Assembly: GCF_000385335.1 (NCBI RefSeq)
Contig: NZ_ARWA01000001.1
Coordinates: 1,008,001-1,072,000, forward strand
Length of the DNA: 64,000 nt
Direction of reading: 5' to 3'
From: Methyloferula stellata AR4
Lineage (GTDB): Bacteria > Pseudomonadota > Alphaproteobacteria > Rhizobiales > Beijerinckiaceae
The position numbers and the translations under genes were made by a program. Shown here piece after piece: positions 8,237 through 18,163 of this stretch. The stretch's first letter is position 1. Each line of letters starts with the position of its first letter. The notes beneath the pieces are model-generated. The model ran no database searches. It was not told where the DNA came from and saw only the letters and a program-made list of their open reading frames with translations.

Positions 8237-9442
8237 GTGGGCTCGTCGCTGCTTCCGACCTATGCGCGTGCGGATCTCGCTTTCGAGCGCGGTGAGGGCG
8301 CATGGCTCATCTCGACCAAAGGCGAGCGTTTCCTCGATTTTGGCGCGGGCATTGCCGTGGCCTCGCTCGGCCATGCCAATCCGGCGCTTGTCGAAGCTCT
8401 GACCCGTCAAGCGCAAAAGCTCTGGCATACCTCGAACCTCTTCGAGATCCCAGAAGCCGAGCGGCTGGCCAAACGCCTGACCGAAGTGACCTTCGCCGAT
8501 CTCGTCTTCTTTACGAATTCGGGCGCCGAAGCCGTCGAAGGCGCGCTGAAGACCGCGCGCAAATTTCAATCGGCGAGCGGTCATCCTGAAAAGTTTGAGA
8601 TCATCACCTGCGAAGGCGCCTTTCATGGCCGTACGCTGGCGACGATCGCTGCCGGCGGCAATCCCAAATATCTCGAAGGTTTCGGTCCCAAGCTCGAAGG
8701 CTTCGTTCAAATCCCGTTGAATGATATCGAGGCTCTGAAGGCCGCCGTCGGGCCGCATACGGGGGCAATCCTCGTCGAGCCCATTCAGGGCGAGGGCGGC
8801 ATTCGCATGGCGACGCGCGAATTCCTCGAAACGATGCGCCAGCTCTGCGACGAACACGGGTTGCTCTTGATCTTCGACGAAGTGCAAACGGGCGTCGGGC
8901 GCGTCGGCACGCTGTTTTCCTACGAGCATTACGGTGTCGTGCCGGACATCATGGCCATTGCCAAAGGGCTCGGCGGCGGTTTCCCGCTCGGTGCCTTTTT
9001 GACCACGCGAGACGCCGGCAAAGGCATGCAGGTCGGCACGCATGGCACGACTTATGGCGGCAATCCGCTCGCAACCACCGTCGGCATGGCCGTGCTCGAT
9101 ATCGTGCTTGGACCCGGCTTTCTCGATCATGTGAAGGCGATGGGGCTTTTGCTCAAGCAGCGTCTGGCCGAGCTCCAGGACGCCCATCCCGACGTGATCG
9201 CAGATGTGCGCGGGCTTGGTTTGATGCTTGGGCTCGCTTTGCATGGGCCCGTCGCAAATTTTGTCGCCGCCGCCCGCCAGGAGAAAATTCTGGTCATTCC
9301 GGCGGCCGACAATGTCGCGCGCCTCTTGCCGCCGCTGATCATCACGGAAGACGAGATCGCGGAAGCGATCCGGCGATTGGATGCAACCTGCCTGCGGCTC
9401 GAGGCCGAAATGGGCCTCGCGCAGAAGAGAGCCGCGCTATGA
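8237..9442 (+). CDS. argD: Acetylornithine aminotransferase
   Basis: 401 residues from GTG 8237. GGAGGA at 8227-8232 decides this start over the in-frame TTG at 8225, which lies inside that site. Class-III PLP aminotransferase with [18 protein letters not shown], the glycine-rich [13 protein letters not shown], the aspartate motif [11 protein letters not shown] and the lysine region [15 protein letters not shown]. It converts N-acetylglutamate semialdehyde to N-acetylornithine in arginine synthesis and may also serve in lysine synthesis. Its stop overlaps the argF start (ATGA), so the two are translationally coupled. Confidence 0.95.
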   Translation: MGSSLLPTYARADLAFERGEGAWLISTKGERFLDFGAGIAVASLGHANPALVEALTRQAQKLWHTSNLFEIPEAERLAKRLTEVTFADLVFFTNSGAEAVEGALKTARKFQSASGHPEKFEIITCEGAFHGRTLATIAAGGNPKYLEGFGPKLEGFVQIPLNDIEALKAAVGPHTGAILVEPIQGEGGIRMATREFLETMRQLCDEHGLLLIFDEVQTGVGRVGTLFSYEHYGVVPDIMAIAKGLGGGFPLGAFLTTRDAGKGMQVGTHGTTYGGNPLATTVGMAVLDIVLGPGFLDHVKAMGLLLKQRLAELQDAHPDVIADVRGLGLMLGLALHGPVANFVAAARQEKILVIPAADNVARLLPPLIITEDEIAEAIRRLDATCLRLEAEMGLAQKRAAL

Positions 9443-10398
9443 CGGCATCTCATTCCGGCCTGAACGGCACGGCGACGGCCCGCCATTTCCTCGATCTTTC
9501 GGAGATACCGGCCCCCGATCTGCGGCATATTCTCGATGCTGCGGCTCGCATCAAGGCAGGCCGCCGCAAGGGTCAGATCGCGGCTGAGCGCCCGCTGGCA
9601 GGCAAGATGCTTGCGATGATATTCGACAAGCCGTCGACGCGGACGCGCGTCTCCTTCGACGTCGGCATGCGCGAATTGGGCGGCGAGACGATCATGCTGA
9701 CAGGGCAGGAGATGCAGCTCGGACGCGGCGAGACCATCGCCGATACGGCGCGCGTTCTCTCGCGTTTCGTCGACGCGGTCGTCATCCGCATCCTGAGCCA
9801 TACGGACATGCAGGAATTGGCCGATCACGCGAGCATCCCCGTCATCAATGGCCTCACCAAGAAGACGCATCCCTGCCAGGTGATGGCCGACGTGCTCACC
9901 TTCGAGGAACATCGCGGTCCAATCAAGGGCCGCACCGTCGCCTGGACGGGCGATGCCAATAACGTGCTCGCAAGTTGGGTTCACGCAGCGCAGCGGTTCG
10001 ACTTCGAGATCAATGTCGCAACGCCCGCCGAACTCGCCATGCCGGCGGAACTGGTCGAATGGGCGAAGCGTTCAAAAACGCGTTTGAATGTCACGCGCGA
10101 TCCCTTCGAGGCGGTGCGCCGTGCCGATGCGGTGATTTCGGATTGCTGGGTTTCGATGGGCGACGAGGATGAAACTTTTCGGCATAATCTTCTCGCGCCC
10201 TATCAGGTGAACGCGAAACTCATGGCCGCCGCCGCCAAGGACGCGATCTTCATGCATTGTCTGCCGGCGCATCGCGGCGAAGAAGTCACCGATGAAGTGA
10301 TCGATGGACCGCAATCCGTTGTCTTCGACGAGGCGGAAAACCGGCTGCATGCGCAAAAGGGCATTCTTGCCTGGTGTTTGGGGGCGAGCGGCGCATGA
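9439..10398 (+). CDS. argF: Ornithine carbamoyltransferase
   Basis: 319 residues. Carbamoyl-phosphate motif [10 protein letters not shown] (about residue 58), ornithine-side motif [21 protein letters not shown], and C-terminal [17 protein letters not shown] all match the family. It makes citrulline from ornithine and carbamoyl phosphate in the cytoplasm. It overlaps argD by 4 bases upstream and hslO by 4 bases downstream, giving a compact argD-argF-hslO operon. Confidence 0.97.
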   Translation: MTASHSGLNGTATARHFLDLSEIPAPDLRHILDAAARIKAGRRKGQIAAERPLAGKMLAMIFDKPSTRTRVSFDVGMRELGGETIMLTGQEMQLGRGETIADTARVLSRFVDAVVIRILSHTDMQELADHASIPVINGLTKKTHPCQVMADVLTFEEHRGPIKGRTVAWTGDANNVLASWVHAAQRFDFEINVATPAELAMPAELVEWAKRSKTRLNVTRDPFEAVRRADAVISDCWVSMGDEDETFRHNLLAPYQVNAKLMAAAAKDAIFMHCLPAHRGEEVTDEVIDGPQSVVFDEAENRLHAQKGILAWCLGASGA

Positions 10399-11363
10399 GC
10401 GGTTCCGAACCTTCCCGCCCGGTCTCGGATCGCGGACTCGACGATGTCGTTTTGCCCTTTTCGGTCGAACCGCTCGACGTGCGCGGCCGTGTCGTACGGC
10501 TTGGGCCCGCGGTCGATCACATTTTGGGCCAGCATAAATATCCGCCGCCGGTCGCGCGGCTCGTCGGCGAAGCGGCGGCCTTGACCGTGCTGCTCGGCAC
10601 CTCGCTCAAAATGGAGGGCCGCTTTCAATTGCAGACCCGCAGCGATGGGCTGATCGGCATGCTCGTCGTCGATTTCGATGCGCCCGATCGGCTACGGGCT
10701 TTCGCGCGCTATGATTCCGAGCGGCTGGCCGAGATCGATGCCGAGACCGAGCTTCTCGGCAAAGGCCATTTGGCCTTTACGATCGATCAGGGCAATGACA
10801 TGTCGCGCTATCAGGGCGTCGTGGCGCTCGAAGGGCAGGGGTTGGAGGAAGCGGCGCATCAATATTTCCGCCAGTCCGAACAGATCCCGACGCGCGTGCG
10901 CCTCGCGGTGGCCGAAAGCGTGACGGGCGCCGGCGCCAATTGGCGCGCCGGCGGGTTGATGGTGCAGTTCTTGCCGACCTCGCCCGAGCGGCAGCGCCAG
11001 ATCGATCTCGATCCAGGCGATGCGCCGGCCGGCACCGCGCCGCCCGCCCAGGAAGAAGACGATGCCTGGACGGAGGCCAAATTGCTCGCCTCGACCATCG
11101 AGGATCATGAGCTTGTCGATCCGACATTGTCGAGCGAACGCCTGCTCTATCGCCTGTTCCATGAGCGTGGCGTCAAAGTCTTCGAACCGCAAGAAGTGCG
11201 GGACTCGTGTCGTTGTTCGCGCGACGGCATTGCCAATATGCTGCGGAATTTTTCAGCCCAGGAGCGCCGCGACATGATCGGCGACAATGGCAAGATCGGC
11301 GTCACCTGCGAATTCTGCTCGACCTTCCGGGAGTTCGATCCGAAGGATTTCGACGAGGGGTGA
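10395..11363 (+). CDS. hslO: Redox-regulated chaperone Hsp33
   Basis: 322 residues from ATG 10395 (MSGSEPSRP), overlapping the argF stop. The C-terminal redox switch is intact: Cys-Arg-Cys near residue 275 and CEFC near residue 310 bind zinc in the reduced state. Oxidation releases zinc and activates holdase activity against unfolding proteins. The central domain reads [19 protein letters not shown]. The final 102 bases are repeated, with a few changes, at 12048-12147 beyond the higBA genes. Confidence 0.95.
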   Translation: MSGSEPSRPVSDRGLDDVVLPFSVEPLDVRGRVVRLGPAVDHILGQHKYPPPVARLVGEAAALTVLLGTSLKMEGRFQLQTRSDGLIGMLVVDFDAPDRLRAFARYDSERLAEIDAETELLGKGHLAFTIDQGNDMSRYQGVVALEGQGLEEAAHQYFRQSEQIPTRVRLAVAESVTGAGANWRAGGLMVQFLPTSPERQRQIDLDPGDAPAGTAPPAQEEDDAWTEAKLLASTIEDHELVDPTLSSERLLYRLFHERGVKVFEPQEVRDSCRCSRDGIANMLRNFSAQERRDMIGDNGKIGVTCEFCSTFREFDPKDFDEG

Positions 11364-11383
11364 GAGCTTAATCTTCCCTTGAT

Positions 11384-11406
11384 AATGTATCATATCATGA
11401 TACATT
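11384..11406. promoter_or_regulatory. Palindromic operator/promoter of higBA
   Basis: Perfect inverted repeat AATGTATCAT / ATGATACATT around a 3-base ATC centre, 20 bases before the higB start. It is AT-rich against its surroundings and in the position where HigA-type antitoxins autoregulate. Confidence 0.7.
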
Positions 11407-11425
11407 ATTTCCTGTAGGGAAGTTC

Positions 11426-11707
11426 ATGTCGGCGATTTTCAAAGGCAAGCAGCTTGATGAAATTCTTGACGGCAGGTGTCCGAAGGGATTTCCGGCTTCA
11501 ATTCTCAAAGTCGCTCGACGGAAACTTGCCATCGTGAAAGCCGCCGCTTTTCTCGAAGACTTGAAAGCGCCGCCAGGAAATAAACTTCATCCCTTGGTCG
11601 GTGACAGGTCAGGGCAATGGGCGATTTGGATCAACGATCAATACCGCATCTGCTTCTGCTGGACGGACAAGGGCGCCAACGACATCGAAATTACCGATTA
11701 CCATTAG
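11426..11707 (+). CDS. higB: HigB-type toxin (RelE/ParE superfamily)
   Basis: 93 residues. The blocks KVARRKLAIVKAAAFLEDLK, PPGNKLHPLVGDRSGQWAIW and INDQYRICFCW, and the ending DIEITDYH, are typical of HigB/GraT toxins, ribosome-dependent mRNA endonucleases. GTAGGGA precedes the ATG. The antitoxin gene follows 9 bases after the stop, the toxin-first order usual for higBA. The pair sits between hslO and a damaged copy of the hslO 3' end, so it is probably an acquired module. Confidence 0.9.
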   Translation: MSAIFKGKQLDEILDGRCPKGFPASILKVARRKLAIVKAAAFLEDLKAPPGNKLHPLVGDRSGQWAIWINDQYRICFCWTDKGANDIEITDYH

Positions 11708-11716
11708 GATGATGCC

Positions 11717-12016
11717 ATGACCAAGCAACTGCCGCCCCTCCACCCGGGCGAAATTCTTCGCGAGGAATTCATCCTGCCTTACGGTCTCACCGCCGGAAAA
11801 GTCGCCAAGGCTTGCGGCGTGCCCAGGACCCGCATCGAACGCATCGTGAATGAAGAAAAAGGCCTCAGCGGTGATACGGCTTTAAGGCTTGCTAAGTTTT
11901 TCCGGACGTCTCCCGAATTCTGGATGAACCTGCAATCTCTTTACGAAGTGCAGGTTGCCAAACGTGAGATCGGCGAGAAAATCGAAGAGATCGAACCGAT
12001 CGATATCGCCGATTGA
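11717..12016 (+). CDS. higA: HigA-type antitoxin (XRE helix-turn-helix)
   Basis: 99 residues. The N-terminal LHPGEILREEFILPYGLTAG and the helix-turn-helix VAKACGVPRTRIERIVNEEKGLSGDTALRLAKFFRTSPEFWM identify the VapI/HigA antitoxin family. It should neutralise the HigB product by complex formation and repress the operon through the palindrome at 11384-11406. The acidic tail (IGEKIEEIEPIDIAD) is typical. Confidence 0.92.
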   Translation: MTKQLPPLHPGEILREEFILPYGLTAGKVAKACGVPRTRIERIVNEEKGLSGDTALRLAKFFRTSPEFWMNLQSLYEVQVAKREIGEKIEEIEPIDIAD

Positions 12017-12147
12017 TGGACCAGAAACTCGTCCATCCGATGCTATCGAGCGCCGCGATATGATCGGCGACAATGGCAAGATCGGCGTCACCTGCGAATT
12101 CTGCTCGACCTTCCGGAGTTCGATCCGAAGGATTTCGATGAGTGGTC
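12014..12147 (+). pseudogene. Relic of the hslO 3' end downstream of higBA
   Basis: Bases 12048-12147 repeat the last 102 bases of hslO with three substitutions and one deleted base, which shifts the frame just after the CEFC codons. To the left, about 34 bases resemble hslO around 11099-11136 (19 of 25 identical next to the joint). The two parts join at GAGCG, which in hslO occurs at 11132-11136 and 11262-11266. The relic therefore lacks 130 bases, as expected from a microhomology deletion. It has no start and cannot be translated as Hsp33. Confidence 0.8.
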
Positions 12148-12238
12148 ATCGCGATTTAGCCTAATGATCGCATAAGTCGATGAGACAAATCCTTATTTTA
12201 CAAAACCAAATTATTGCATCGATCGTAAATGAGTTGTT

Positions 12239-12535
12239 ATGTGGACATCATTTAAAAATCTTTTCGCTCGCTCTAAAGGTCTAAATGCCGCGCTGGGCGA
12301 GGTCATTTTCCATACTCCAAGAGAGCACGGCATATACTCTAGTTCTTTTTTCGAATGGAGAGTCAAAAGATCACTTGATGACACGGCTACTTATATATCG
12401 GTTGCCATGAAAGCGGATAGTTATGCGGGACCGGAGGGCAGCCCAACAAACTACATCAGTTTTGACCTGGAAGCCGCGATCCGGCTCCGCGACAACTTAA
12501 ATGGATGCATAGAATTCATGCGTCGTAACAACTAA
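12239..12535 (+). CDS. Small protein of unknown function in the hslO-coaA island
   Basis: 98 residues, MWTSFKNLFARSKG to EFMRRNN. I do not recognise a family. It is soluble, without signal peptide or membrane segment, and has a compact domain look (EWRVKRSLDDTATYISVAMK, then NYISFDLEAAIRLRDNLNGCI). The upstream stretch 12150-12238 and the gene itself are clearly more AT-rich than the flanking genes, consistent with acquisition together with higBA. The ribosome site is weak (AATGAGT). Confidence 0.6.
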   Translation: MWTSFKNLFARSKGLNAALGEVIFHTPREHGIYSSSFFEWRVKRSLDDTATYISVAMKADSYAGPEGSPTNYISFDLEAAIRLRDNLNGCIEFMRRNN

Positions 12536-12538
12536 CAC

Positions 12539-13534
12539 CTAAAGCTTCCGCAGCTCCACCTGCTCGATGCGGTGGCTCGGACCCTTGGTGAGGATGAGAT
12601 CGGCGCGCGGCCGTGTCGGCAAGATGTTCTCGCGCAGATTGGCGAGATTGATGCGCTGCCAGATCGAGCGCGCGACGGCCTCGGCCTCTGTATCGCTCAG
12701 CTCCGCATATTTCCGGAAATAGGAGCGCGGATCGCGGAACGCCGTCTGCCGCAGCCGCATGAAACGCGACACGTACCATTTTTCGAGATCGTCTTCCTCG
12801 GCATGAAGATAGATCGAAAAATCGAAGAAATCCGAGACGAAGGGGATGGCGCGGCCGTCCTTCATCGCCCGGTTCGGCAAGAGCACGTTGAGCCCCTCGA
12901 CGATGAGAATATCCGGCCGGTCGACGGCAACGCTCTCGCCCGGCACGATGTCGTAAGTCAGATGCGAATAGACCGGCGCGGGGACGTGGCGCTGGCCGGC
13001 TTTGATGTTCGACAGAAAGTGCAAAAGCTCGGCGCCGTCATAGCTCTCCGGAAAGCCTTTCTTGTCCATCAAGCCTTCGCGCTGGAGAAAGGCATTGTCA
13101 TGGAGAAAGCCGTCCGTCGTCACGAGCTCGACCTTGGGCGTATTGTGCCAGCGCGACAAAAGCGCCTGCATCACGCGCGACAAAGTCGATTTGCCAGCGG
13201 CGACAGAGCCGCCGACGCCAATGATATAAGGCACCTTGCCGTCTTCCGCATCGAGGAAGCGCTGGGTCGCTTTGAAGAGCCCTTGCGTGGCTGCGACGTA
13301 AAGCGCGAGAAGACGCGACAGCGGCAGGTAGATCGCGATGACTTCTTCGAGCGAAATCGGATCGTCGATCGATTGCAGCCGCGCCAGATCTTCCATCGTC
13401 AAGGTGAGCGGCGTGTCGGCGCGCAAAGCCGCCCATTCATGGCGGCTGAAGCGATGATAGGGTGACGGAAGCGCCGGGCCGAGCTCGGCCTGTTTTTCCA
13501 TGAATTCGTCGATCACCAATGTGTTGGTGCTCAT
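12539..13534 (-). CDS. coaA: Pantothenate kinase, type I
   Basis: 331 residues. The P-loop [19 protein letters not shown] (about residue 107), [14 protein letters not shown], the substrate-region [26 protein letters not shown] and [11 protein letters not shown] are typical of CoaA. It phosphorylates pantothenate, the first committed step of coenzyme A synthesis. It is the last gene after hisE with a 38-base gap, a Rhizobiales arrangement in which coaA follows his genes. Confidence 0.96.
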   Translation of the reverse strand: MSTNTLVIDEFMEKQAELGPALPSPYHRFSRHEWAALRADTPLTLTMEDLARLQSIDDPISLEEVIAIYLPLSRLLALYVAATQGLFKATQRFLDAEDGKVPYIIGVGGSVAAGKSTLSRVMQALLSRWHNTPKVELVTTDGFLHDNAFLQREGLMDKKGFPESYDGAELLHFLSNIKAGQRHVPAPVYSHLTYDIVPGESVAVDRPDILIVEGLNVLLPNRAMKDGRAIPFVSDFFDFSIYLHAEEDDLEKWYVSRFMRLRQTAFRDPRSYFRKYAELSDTEAEAVARSIWQRINLANLRENILPTRPRADLILTKGPSHRIEQVELRKL

Positions 13535-13572
13535 CTCATCCTTTCCGCCGCGTCTTCCGGCGTCACTCAGCT

Positions 13573-13902
13573 CTAAACGCCGGCCGTCGTGCGGGCGGCC
13601 TTTTCCTCATGCCCCGATTGCTGCGTCCGCCGCTCGAGTTCGGCCAAAACCTCTTGCATGGAGATTCCGCTCGCCTGGAAAAGCACGAGCAGATGATAGA
13701 GGAGATCGGCGCTTTCGCAAATGAGTGCCGCCCTATCACTTTGGACAGCCGCGATGACCGTTTCGACGGCCTCTTCGCCGAGTTTCTTTGCGACCCGCGC
13801 GGGACCCGCCTCCAGAAGGGACTTCGTATAGGAGGATGCAGCCGCCGCACCTGCGCGTGCACTGATGATCGCGGCAAGATCCGTCAAAGTGAAGGTGGTC
13901 AT
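13573..13902 (-). CDS. hisE: Phosphoribosyl-ATP pyrophosphatase
   Basis: 109 residues. The MazG-like helical fold shows [33 protein letters not shown], which supplies the metal-binding acidic residues. It removes pyrophosphate from phosphoribosyl-ATP in histidine synthesis. The start lies 3 bases after the hisF stop, so it is in the same transcript. hisI is not in the window. Confidence 0.95.
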   Translation of the reverse strand: MTTFTLTDLAAIISARAGAAAASSYTKSLLEAGPARVAKKLGEEAVETVIAAVQSDRAALICESADLLYHLLVLFQASGISMQEVLAELERRTQQSGHEEKAARTTAGV

Positions 13903-13905
13903 CGC

Positions 13906-14691
13906 CTATCCCACTGGCTTATTGGAGGGCGTATCCAACCGGATCGCGACACCATGCTCGGCCATATAATGCTTCGCCTCGCCGATTGAAAATGTGCCGA
14001 AGTGGAAGATCGAGGCGGCGAGCACGGCGGTTGCGCCGCCTTCCCGGATGCCTTCGACGAGATGAGCGAGCGTGCCGACACCGCCGGACGCGATGACGGG
14101 CACCGAGACCGCATCGGTCACGGCGCGGGTTAGCGCGAGGTCGAAGCCGCTCTTGGTGCCGTCGCGGTCCATCGAGGTCAAAAGCAGTTCGCCCGCGCCG
14201 AGCGCAACCACTTCGCGGGCATATTGGATCGCGTCGATGCCGGTAGGCTTACGGCCGCCATGGGTGAAGATCTCCCATTTGCCTGGGGCCGTGGCCTTCG
14301 CATCTATGGCGACGACAATGCATTGATTGCCGAATTTCTCCGCCGCGGCCTTCACGAAAGCGCGATCGGAGACGGCCGCCGTATTGATCGAGACCTTGTC
14401 GGCACCTGCCAGCAACAGCTTGCGGATATCGTCGAGAACCCTGACGCCGCCGCCGACGGTGAGCGGCATGAAACAGGCTTCCGCCGTGCGGCGCACGACA
14501 TCGAGCATGATGCCGCGATCTTCATGGCTCGCCGTAATGTCGAGAAAGCAAAGTTCGTCGGCGCCCGCCGCATCATAGGCGATGGCGCATTCGACCGGAT
14601 CGCCGGCATCGCGCAGGTCGAGGAAATTAATGCCCTTGACGACGCGGCCATCCTTCACGTCGAGGCAGGGGATGATGCGCGACTTAAGCAA
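13906..14691 (-). CDS. hisF: Imidazole glycerol phosphate synthase subunit HisF
   Basis: 261 residues from a TTG at 14691 ([20 protein letters not shown]), preceded by GGGAGG; the open frame runs further upstream inside hisA but is not HisF-like there. Half-barrel repeats and phosphate sites are visible ([36 protein letters not shown]). With HisH it forms the cytoplasmic synthase that makes IGP and AICAR. It overlaps the hisA stop by 8 bases. Confidence 0.95.
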   Translation of the reverse strand: MLKSRIIPCLDVKDGRVVKGINFLDLRDAGDPVECAIAYDAAGADELCFLDITASHEDRGIMLDVVRRTAEACFMPLTVGGGVRVLDDIRKLLLAGADKVSINTAAVSDRAFVKAAAEKFGNQCIVVAIDAKATAPGKWEIFTHGGRKPTGIDAIQYAREVVALGAGELLLTSMDRDGTKSGFDLALTRAVTDAVSVPVIASGGVGTLAHLVEGIREGGATAVLAASIFHFGTFSIGEAKHYMAEHGVAIRLDTPSNKPVG

Positions 14692-15430
14692 GCGATGCCT
14701 CCCGCGCGCCGCGCAGCAGAGCCAGAGCTTCGCCGGGATCGATCCGTCCATCATAGAGCGCCCGGCCGGTGATTGCGCCTGCGAGCTTGGCGCAATCGGG
14801 CTGAATCAGCCGCTCGATGTCCGCTAACGAGGCGAGCCCGCCCGAGGCGATCACCGGAATCGCAATCGCATCGGCCAATGCCAGGGTGGCTTCGATGTTG
14901 AGACCCTTCAGCACGCCGTCGCGGGCGATGTCGGTATAGATCACCGCCGCGACGCCGGCATCCTCGAACCGCTTGCCGAGATCGGCGGCGGAGAGTTCCG
15001 ACGTTTTGGCCCAGCCTTCGACGGCCACATAGCCATCGCGCGCGTCGATGCCGACCGCGACGCGGCCCGGATGGGCTTTCGCCGCGGCGCGGACGAAATC
15101 CGGATCGCGCACGGCCGCCGTCCCGATGATGACGCGCGAGACGCCTTTGCCGAGCCAGGCTTCGATGGTCGAAAGATCGCGGATGCCGCCGCCAAGCTGC
15201 ACCGGCATTTTGACTTTCGCCAATATGCCTTCGACGGCTTGCGCATTCATCGGTTTGCCGGCGAAGGCGCCGTCGAGATCGACCACATGAAGATGCGTGA
15301 AACCTTGGCGCTCGAAGCTTTGCGCCTGCGCCGCCGGATCGGCGTTGAACACGGTCGCAGCCTGCATGTCGCCCTGAACGAGGCGCACGCATTGACCTTC
15401 CTTGAGATCGATCGCCGGAAAAAGGATCAC
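14684..15430 (-). CDS. hisA: ProFAR isomerase
   Basis: 248 residues from GTG 15430 ([17 protein letters not shown]), preceded by GAGG and overlapping the hisH stop by 4 bases. The longer upstream frame lies inside hisH and is rejected. The (beta-alpha)8 barrel has catalytic Asp in PAIDLKEG and in [12 protein letters not shown], and phosphate loops QLGGGIRD and ASGGLASL. It isomerises ProFAR to PRFAR, the substrate of HisFH. Confidence 0.95.
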   Translation of the reverse strand: MILFPAIDLKEGQCVRLVQGDMQAATVFNADPAAQAQSFERQGFTHLHVVDLDGAFAGKPMNAQAVEGILAKVKMPVQLGGGIRDLSTIEAWLGKGVSRVIIGTAAVRDPDFVRAAAKAHPGRVAVGIDARDGYVAVEGWAKTSELSAADLGKRFEDAGVAAVIYTDIARDGVLKGLNIEATLALADAIAIPVIASGGLASLADIERLIQPDCAKLAGAITGRALYDGRIDPGEALALLRGAREASLA

Positions 15431-16077
15431 GGCTTCCACCTCAGAAAATTGGCGAGTAGCGCCAGACCAAGGTTTTGGCTCTTCTCGGGATGAAATTGCG
15501 TGCCGGCCATATTGTCCTGGCCGACCATGGCTGTGACCGGGCCGCCGTAATCGGTGGCGGCGATCATCGAGGCGCCCGGCACGGAGCGAAACCCGTAGGA
15601 ATGGACGAAATAGGCGTGCCATCCGTCGCGCCCGGTCGGGATGCCTTCGAGCAGCGGATGCGCGATCGCGACATCGAGCGTATTCCAGCCCATATGCGGG
15701 ATCTTAAGCTGAGGATCGGCGGGCTCCAGGGCCGCGACTTCGCCTTCGATCCATCCCAAGCCTTGCGTCGTTTCATGTTCGAGGCCGCGCTCGGCCATGA
15801 GCTGCATGCCGACGCAAATACCCAAGAAGGGCCGCGCCTTTTCATGCACGGCTTGCGTCAAGGCATCGAGCAATCCCGGCACGGACTCAAGCCCGCGGCG
15901 GCAATCGGCGAAGGCGCCGACGCCCGGCAGGACGATCCGCTCGGCCGATAAAATATCGTCAGGCTTCGAGGTCACTTTGATCTCGCCTCTGAAGCCGGCC
16001 TCGCCTGCCGCGCGTTCAAGTGCCTTATGCGCGGAATGCAGGTTTCCGGACCCGTAATCGACGATGGCAAGGCTCAA
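15427..16077 (-). CDS. hisH: Imidazole glycerol phosphate synthase glutaminase subunit HisH
   Basis: 216 residues, class-I glutamine amidotransferase. The oxyanion region is [11 protein letters not shown], the nucleophile elbow GICVGMQLM holds the catalytic Cys, and [11 protein letters not shown] holds the His-x-Glu pair. It supplies ammonia to HisF. It overlaps the DUF2628 gene upstream and hisA downstream by 4 bases each. Confidence 0.96.
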   Translation of the reverse strand: MSLAIVDYGSGNLHSAHKALERAAGEAGFRGEIKVTSKPDDILSAERIVLPGVGAFADCRRGLESVPGLLDALTQAVHEKARPFLGICVGMQLMAERGLEHETTQGLGWIEGEVAALEPADPQLKIPHMGWNTLDVAIAHPLLEGIPTGRDGWHAYFVHSYGFRSVPGASMIAATDYGGPVTAMVGQDNMAGTQFHPEKSQNLGLALLANFLRWKP

Positions 16078-16535
16078 GGGCGAGTCTCCGGTTCCGGAAA
16101 AAGGCCGAAGGCCGTCTCGGCGGCCGAGGCCTGTGGCGCGCGCGGAGGAAGCGGCGGCGGCACGGGCGATGGCGATGCGGCTTCCTGCCAGCGATGGAAG
16201 AAATGAATTTCCGCGTCGTCCCGCGTGTCACCGCTGACGATATCGGTCAGAGCTTTGCCCTCGCTCGTCAGCTTTTGCCGGCGCCATTGCTGGCCTTCGA
16301 AGCCGCAGAGAAGCGCGATCAGAAACGCGGCGAATTCCTTCGCGAAAAACGAAAGCCCCAGAGGCACGGCAAAGAGGATCGCCATGGCCGCGCACCACGC
16401 GAGGAGAGGCAGCCAGAGCCGATGCCACAAGAGCCAAAGCGGCGCGAAGATAAAGGCGCCCCAGGAGAAGCCCTCCGGCACGAAAGCCGCGTCTTGCACA
16501 TCCTGGCCTTGCGCATGAACAGTATAGACGGTCAT
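16074..16535 (-). CDS. DUF2628 membrane protein in the his operon
   Basis: 153 residues. [23 protein letters not shown] and the following two hydrophobic stretches ([40 protein letters not shown]) match the DUF2628 family of small inner-membrane proteins. The C-terminal tail is Pro-rich and probably cytoplasmic. Function is unknown. It overlaps hisH by 4 bases, so it is translated from the histidine transcript. Confidence 0.85.
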   Translation of the reverse strand: MTVYTVHAQGQDVQDAAFVPEGFSWGAFIFAPLWLLWHRLWLPLLAWCAAMAILFAVPLGLSFFAKEFAAFLIALLCGFEGQQWRRQKLTSEGKALTDIVSGDTRDDAEIHFFHRWQEAASPSPVPPPLPPRAPQASAAETAFGLFPEPETRP

Positions 16536-16575
16536 TGATCAACTCTACGCTTGTTGCGCTAATCCGCTGTTCAGG

Positions 16576-16706
16576 CCCTCGTCCTTCGAGACACCGCTTC
16601 GCGGCTCCTCAGGATGAGGGCCCCGACGATCAAGCCAAAGCCCTCACCCTGAGGTGTGAGCCATCGTTGCAAAGCAACGCATGGCGAGCCTCGAAGGGCG
16701 AGGGCG
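16576..16706. repeat. REP-type element, two inverted copies (family A)
   Basis: First copy (16576-16620) runs CCCTCGTCCTTCGAGAC, a short hairpin, CTCCTCAGGATGAGGG. The second (16641-16706) is a diverged copy ending CTCGAAGGGCGAGGGCG. The same element occurs at 19501-19622, 25159-25279 and 47208-47259. It fills the gap between hisB and the DUF2628 gene. Confidence 0.8.
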
Positions 16707-16739
16707 TTTCACGTTTTCTTGCCCAGCCCAAAGCGCCGA

Positions 16740-17327
16740 TTACAACGTGCCCTTGGTCGATGGAATCTCGCCCTTCGCCCGCTCGTCCACTTGCAGGGCC
16801 ACGCGCAGCGCCCTGGCCAGACCCTTGAACGAAGATTCCGAAATATGGTGTGCATTGACGCCGTAAAGGGTCTCGATATGCAGATTCATGCCGACATGGG
16901 TCGAAAAGGCCTGAAAGAACTCGCGCACGAGATCCGTATCGAATTCGCCGATCTTCGGCCGGTCGAAGGTCGTCCGGAACACGAGATAAGGCCGCCCCGA
17001 GACATCGACGGCGACGCGGGTCAAGGTCTCGTCCATCGGCAGGAGCACATCGGCGAAGCGGGTGATGCCGCGCATGTCGCCCAAAGCCTTTTTTACGGCT
17101 TGGCCGAGCGCGATGCCCGTGTCCTCGACGGTATGATGATAATCGATATGCAGGTCGCCCTTGGCTGAAATCGCCATATCGATCAGGGAATGTTTGGCGA
17201 GTTGTTCCAGCATATGGTCGAAAAAGCCGATGCCCGTCGAGATTTTGGCCGCGCCGCTGCCGTCGAGATTAACGGCGACGTCGATCTCGGTTTCTTTCGT
17301 TTTGCGGGAGATTTCGGCTTTACGCAT
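16740..17327 (-). CDS. hisB: Imidazoleglycerol-phosphate dehydratase
   Basis: 195 residues, the monofunctional form. The metal-binding motifs [23 protein letters not shown] and the second-half pair [28 protein letters not shown] are complete. It dehydrates IGP to imidazole acetol phosphate. It leads the minus-strand his cluster and is divergent from hslV, a conserved Rhizobiales arrangement. A REP pair separates it from the next gene. Confidence 0.97.
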   Translation of the reverse strand: MRKAEISRKTKETEIDVAVNLDGSGAAKISTGIGFFDHMLEQLAKHSLIDMAISAKGDLHIDYHHTVEDTGIALGQAVKKALGDMRGITRFADVLLPMDETLTRVAVDVSGRPYLVFRTTFDRPKIGEFDTDLVREFFQAFSTHVGMNLHIETLYGVNAHHISESSFKGLARALRVALQVDERAKGEIPSTKGTL

Positions 17328-17568
17328 GGGTTTTTGAGGTCGCTTTCATTCGGCGGCTTCTAGCAAGTTAGGCCTTGCTTGACCACCCTGAGGGGGTTTT
17401 AGGCTTAAACTAGCCACGAAATCTAAAGATTTTTGCTTTCCGTCTCTTCCAAGCCCGGTCTTGCATCGGCGTGGCCTTCTCCATAGATGGGAGGCGTCGA
17501 GCAAGGATATGGTGACGCTGCCCTGCCGAAATGTCCTTTTATATAGTCTGTTTCCTTGGGAGTTCCGA

Positions 17569-18138
17569 TTGCAGGACCAAACGCCCGGCCGCGAGAGCTG
17601 GCATGCGACGACGATCATCATGGTTCGCAAGGGCGGCCGTACCGTGATCGGCGGCGATGGCCAAGTTTCGATCGGACAAACGATCGTGAAGGGCAATGCC
17701 AAAAAAGTGCGGCGGCTTGCCAAGGGCGACGTCATCGGCGGTTTCGCCGGCGCGACGGCCGATGCCTTCACGCTCTTCGAGCGGCTCGAAAGCAAGCTGG
17801 AGCAATATCCGGGGCAACTCACCCGCGCCTGCGTCGAACTTGCCAAGGATTGGCGGACCGACCGCTATTTGCGCCGGCTCGAGGCCATGATGCTCGTTGC
17901 CGACAAGGACGTCGGCTTGGTCTTGACCGGCACGGGCGATGTGCTCGAACCCGAAGGCACAGACGGCGGCAGCGTGATGGGGATCGGCTCCGGCGGCAAT
18001 TATGCCTTGGCTGCCGCTCGCGCCCTTATGCCAATGGATCTCGATGCGGAGGCGATCGCTCGCCGTTCGCTCGAAATCGCCTCAGAAATCTGCGTCTATA
18101 CCAACCGCAATGTGGTCATCGAAACCATCGAACCATAA
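17569..18138 (+). CDS. hslV: ATP-dependent protease subunit HslV
   Basis: 189 residues from a TTG at 17569 preceded by GGGAG at 17558-17562; the frame extends upstream but not family-like. The mature N-terminal threonine is in [13 protein letters not shown] after a propeptide of about 13 residues. [23 protein letters not shown] and [16 protein letters not shown] are HslV-specific. It forms a double hexamer with peptidase activity controlled by HslU. hslU follows after 25 bases. Confidence 0.95.
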   Translation: MQDQTPGRESWHATTIIMVRKGGRTVIGGDGQVSIGQTIVKGNAKKVRRLAKGDVIGGFAGATADAFTLFERLESKLEQYPGQLTRACVELAKDWRTDRYLRRLEAMMLVADKDVGLVLTGTGDVLEPEGTDGGSVMGIGSGGNYALAAARALMPMDLDAEAIARRSLEIASEICVYTNRNVVIETIEP

Positions 18139-18163
18139 TAGTGGCGCGACCGAAAGCTCATCC

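Noticed and set aside
8153-9244. Minus-strand frame of 363 codons
   Set aside because: Antisense of argD.
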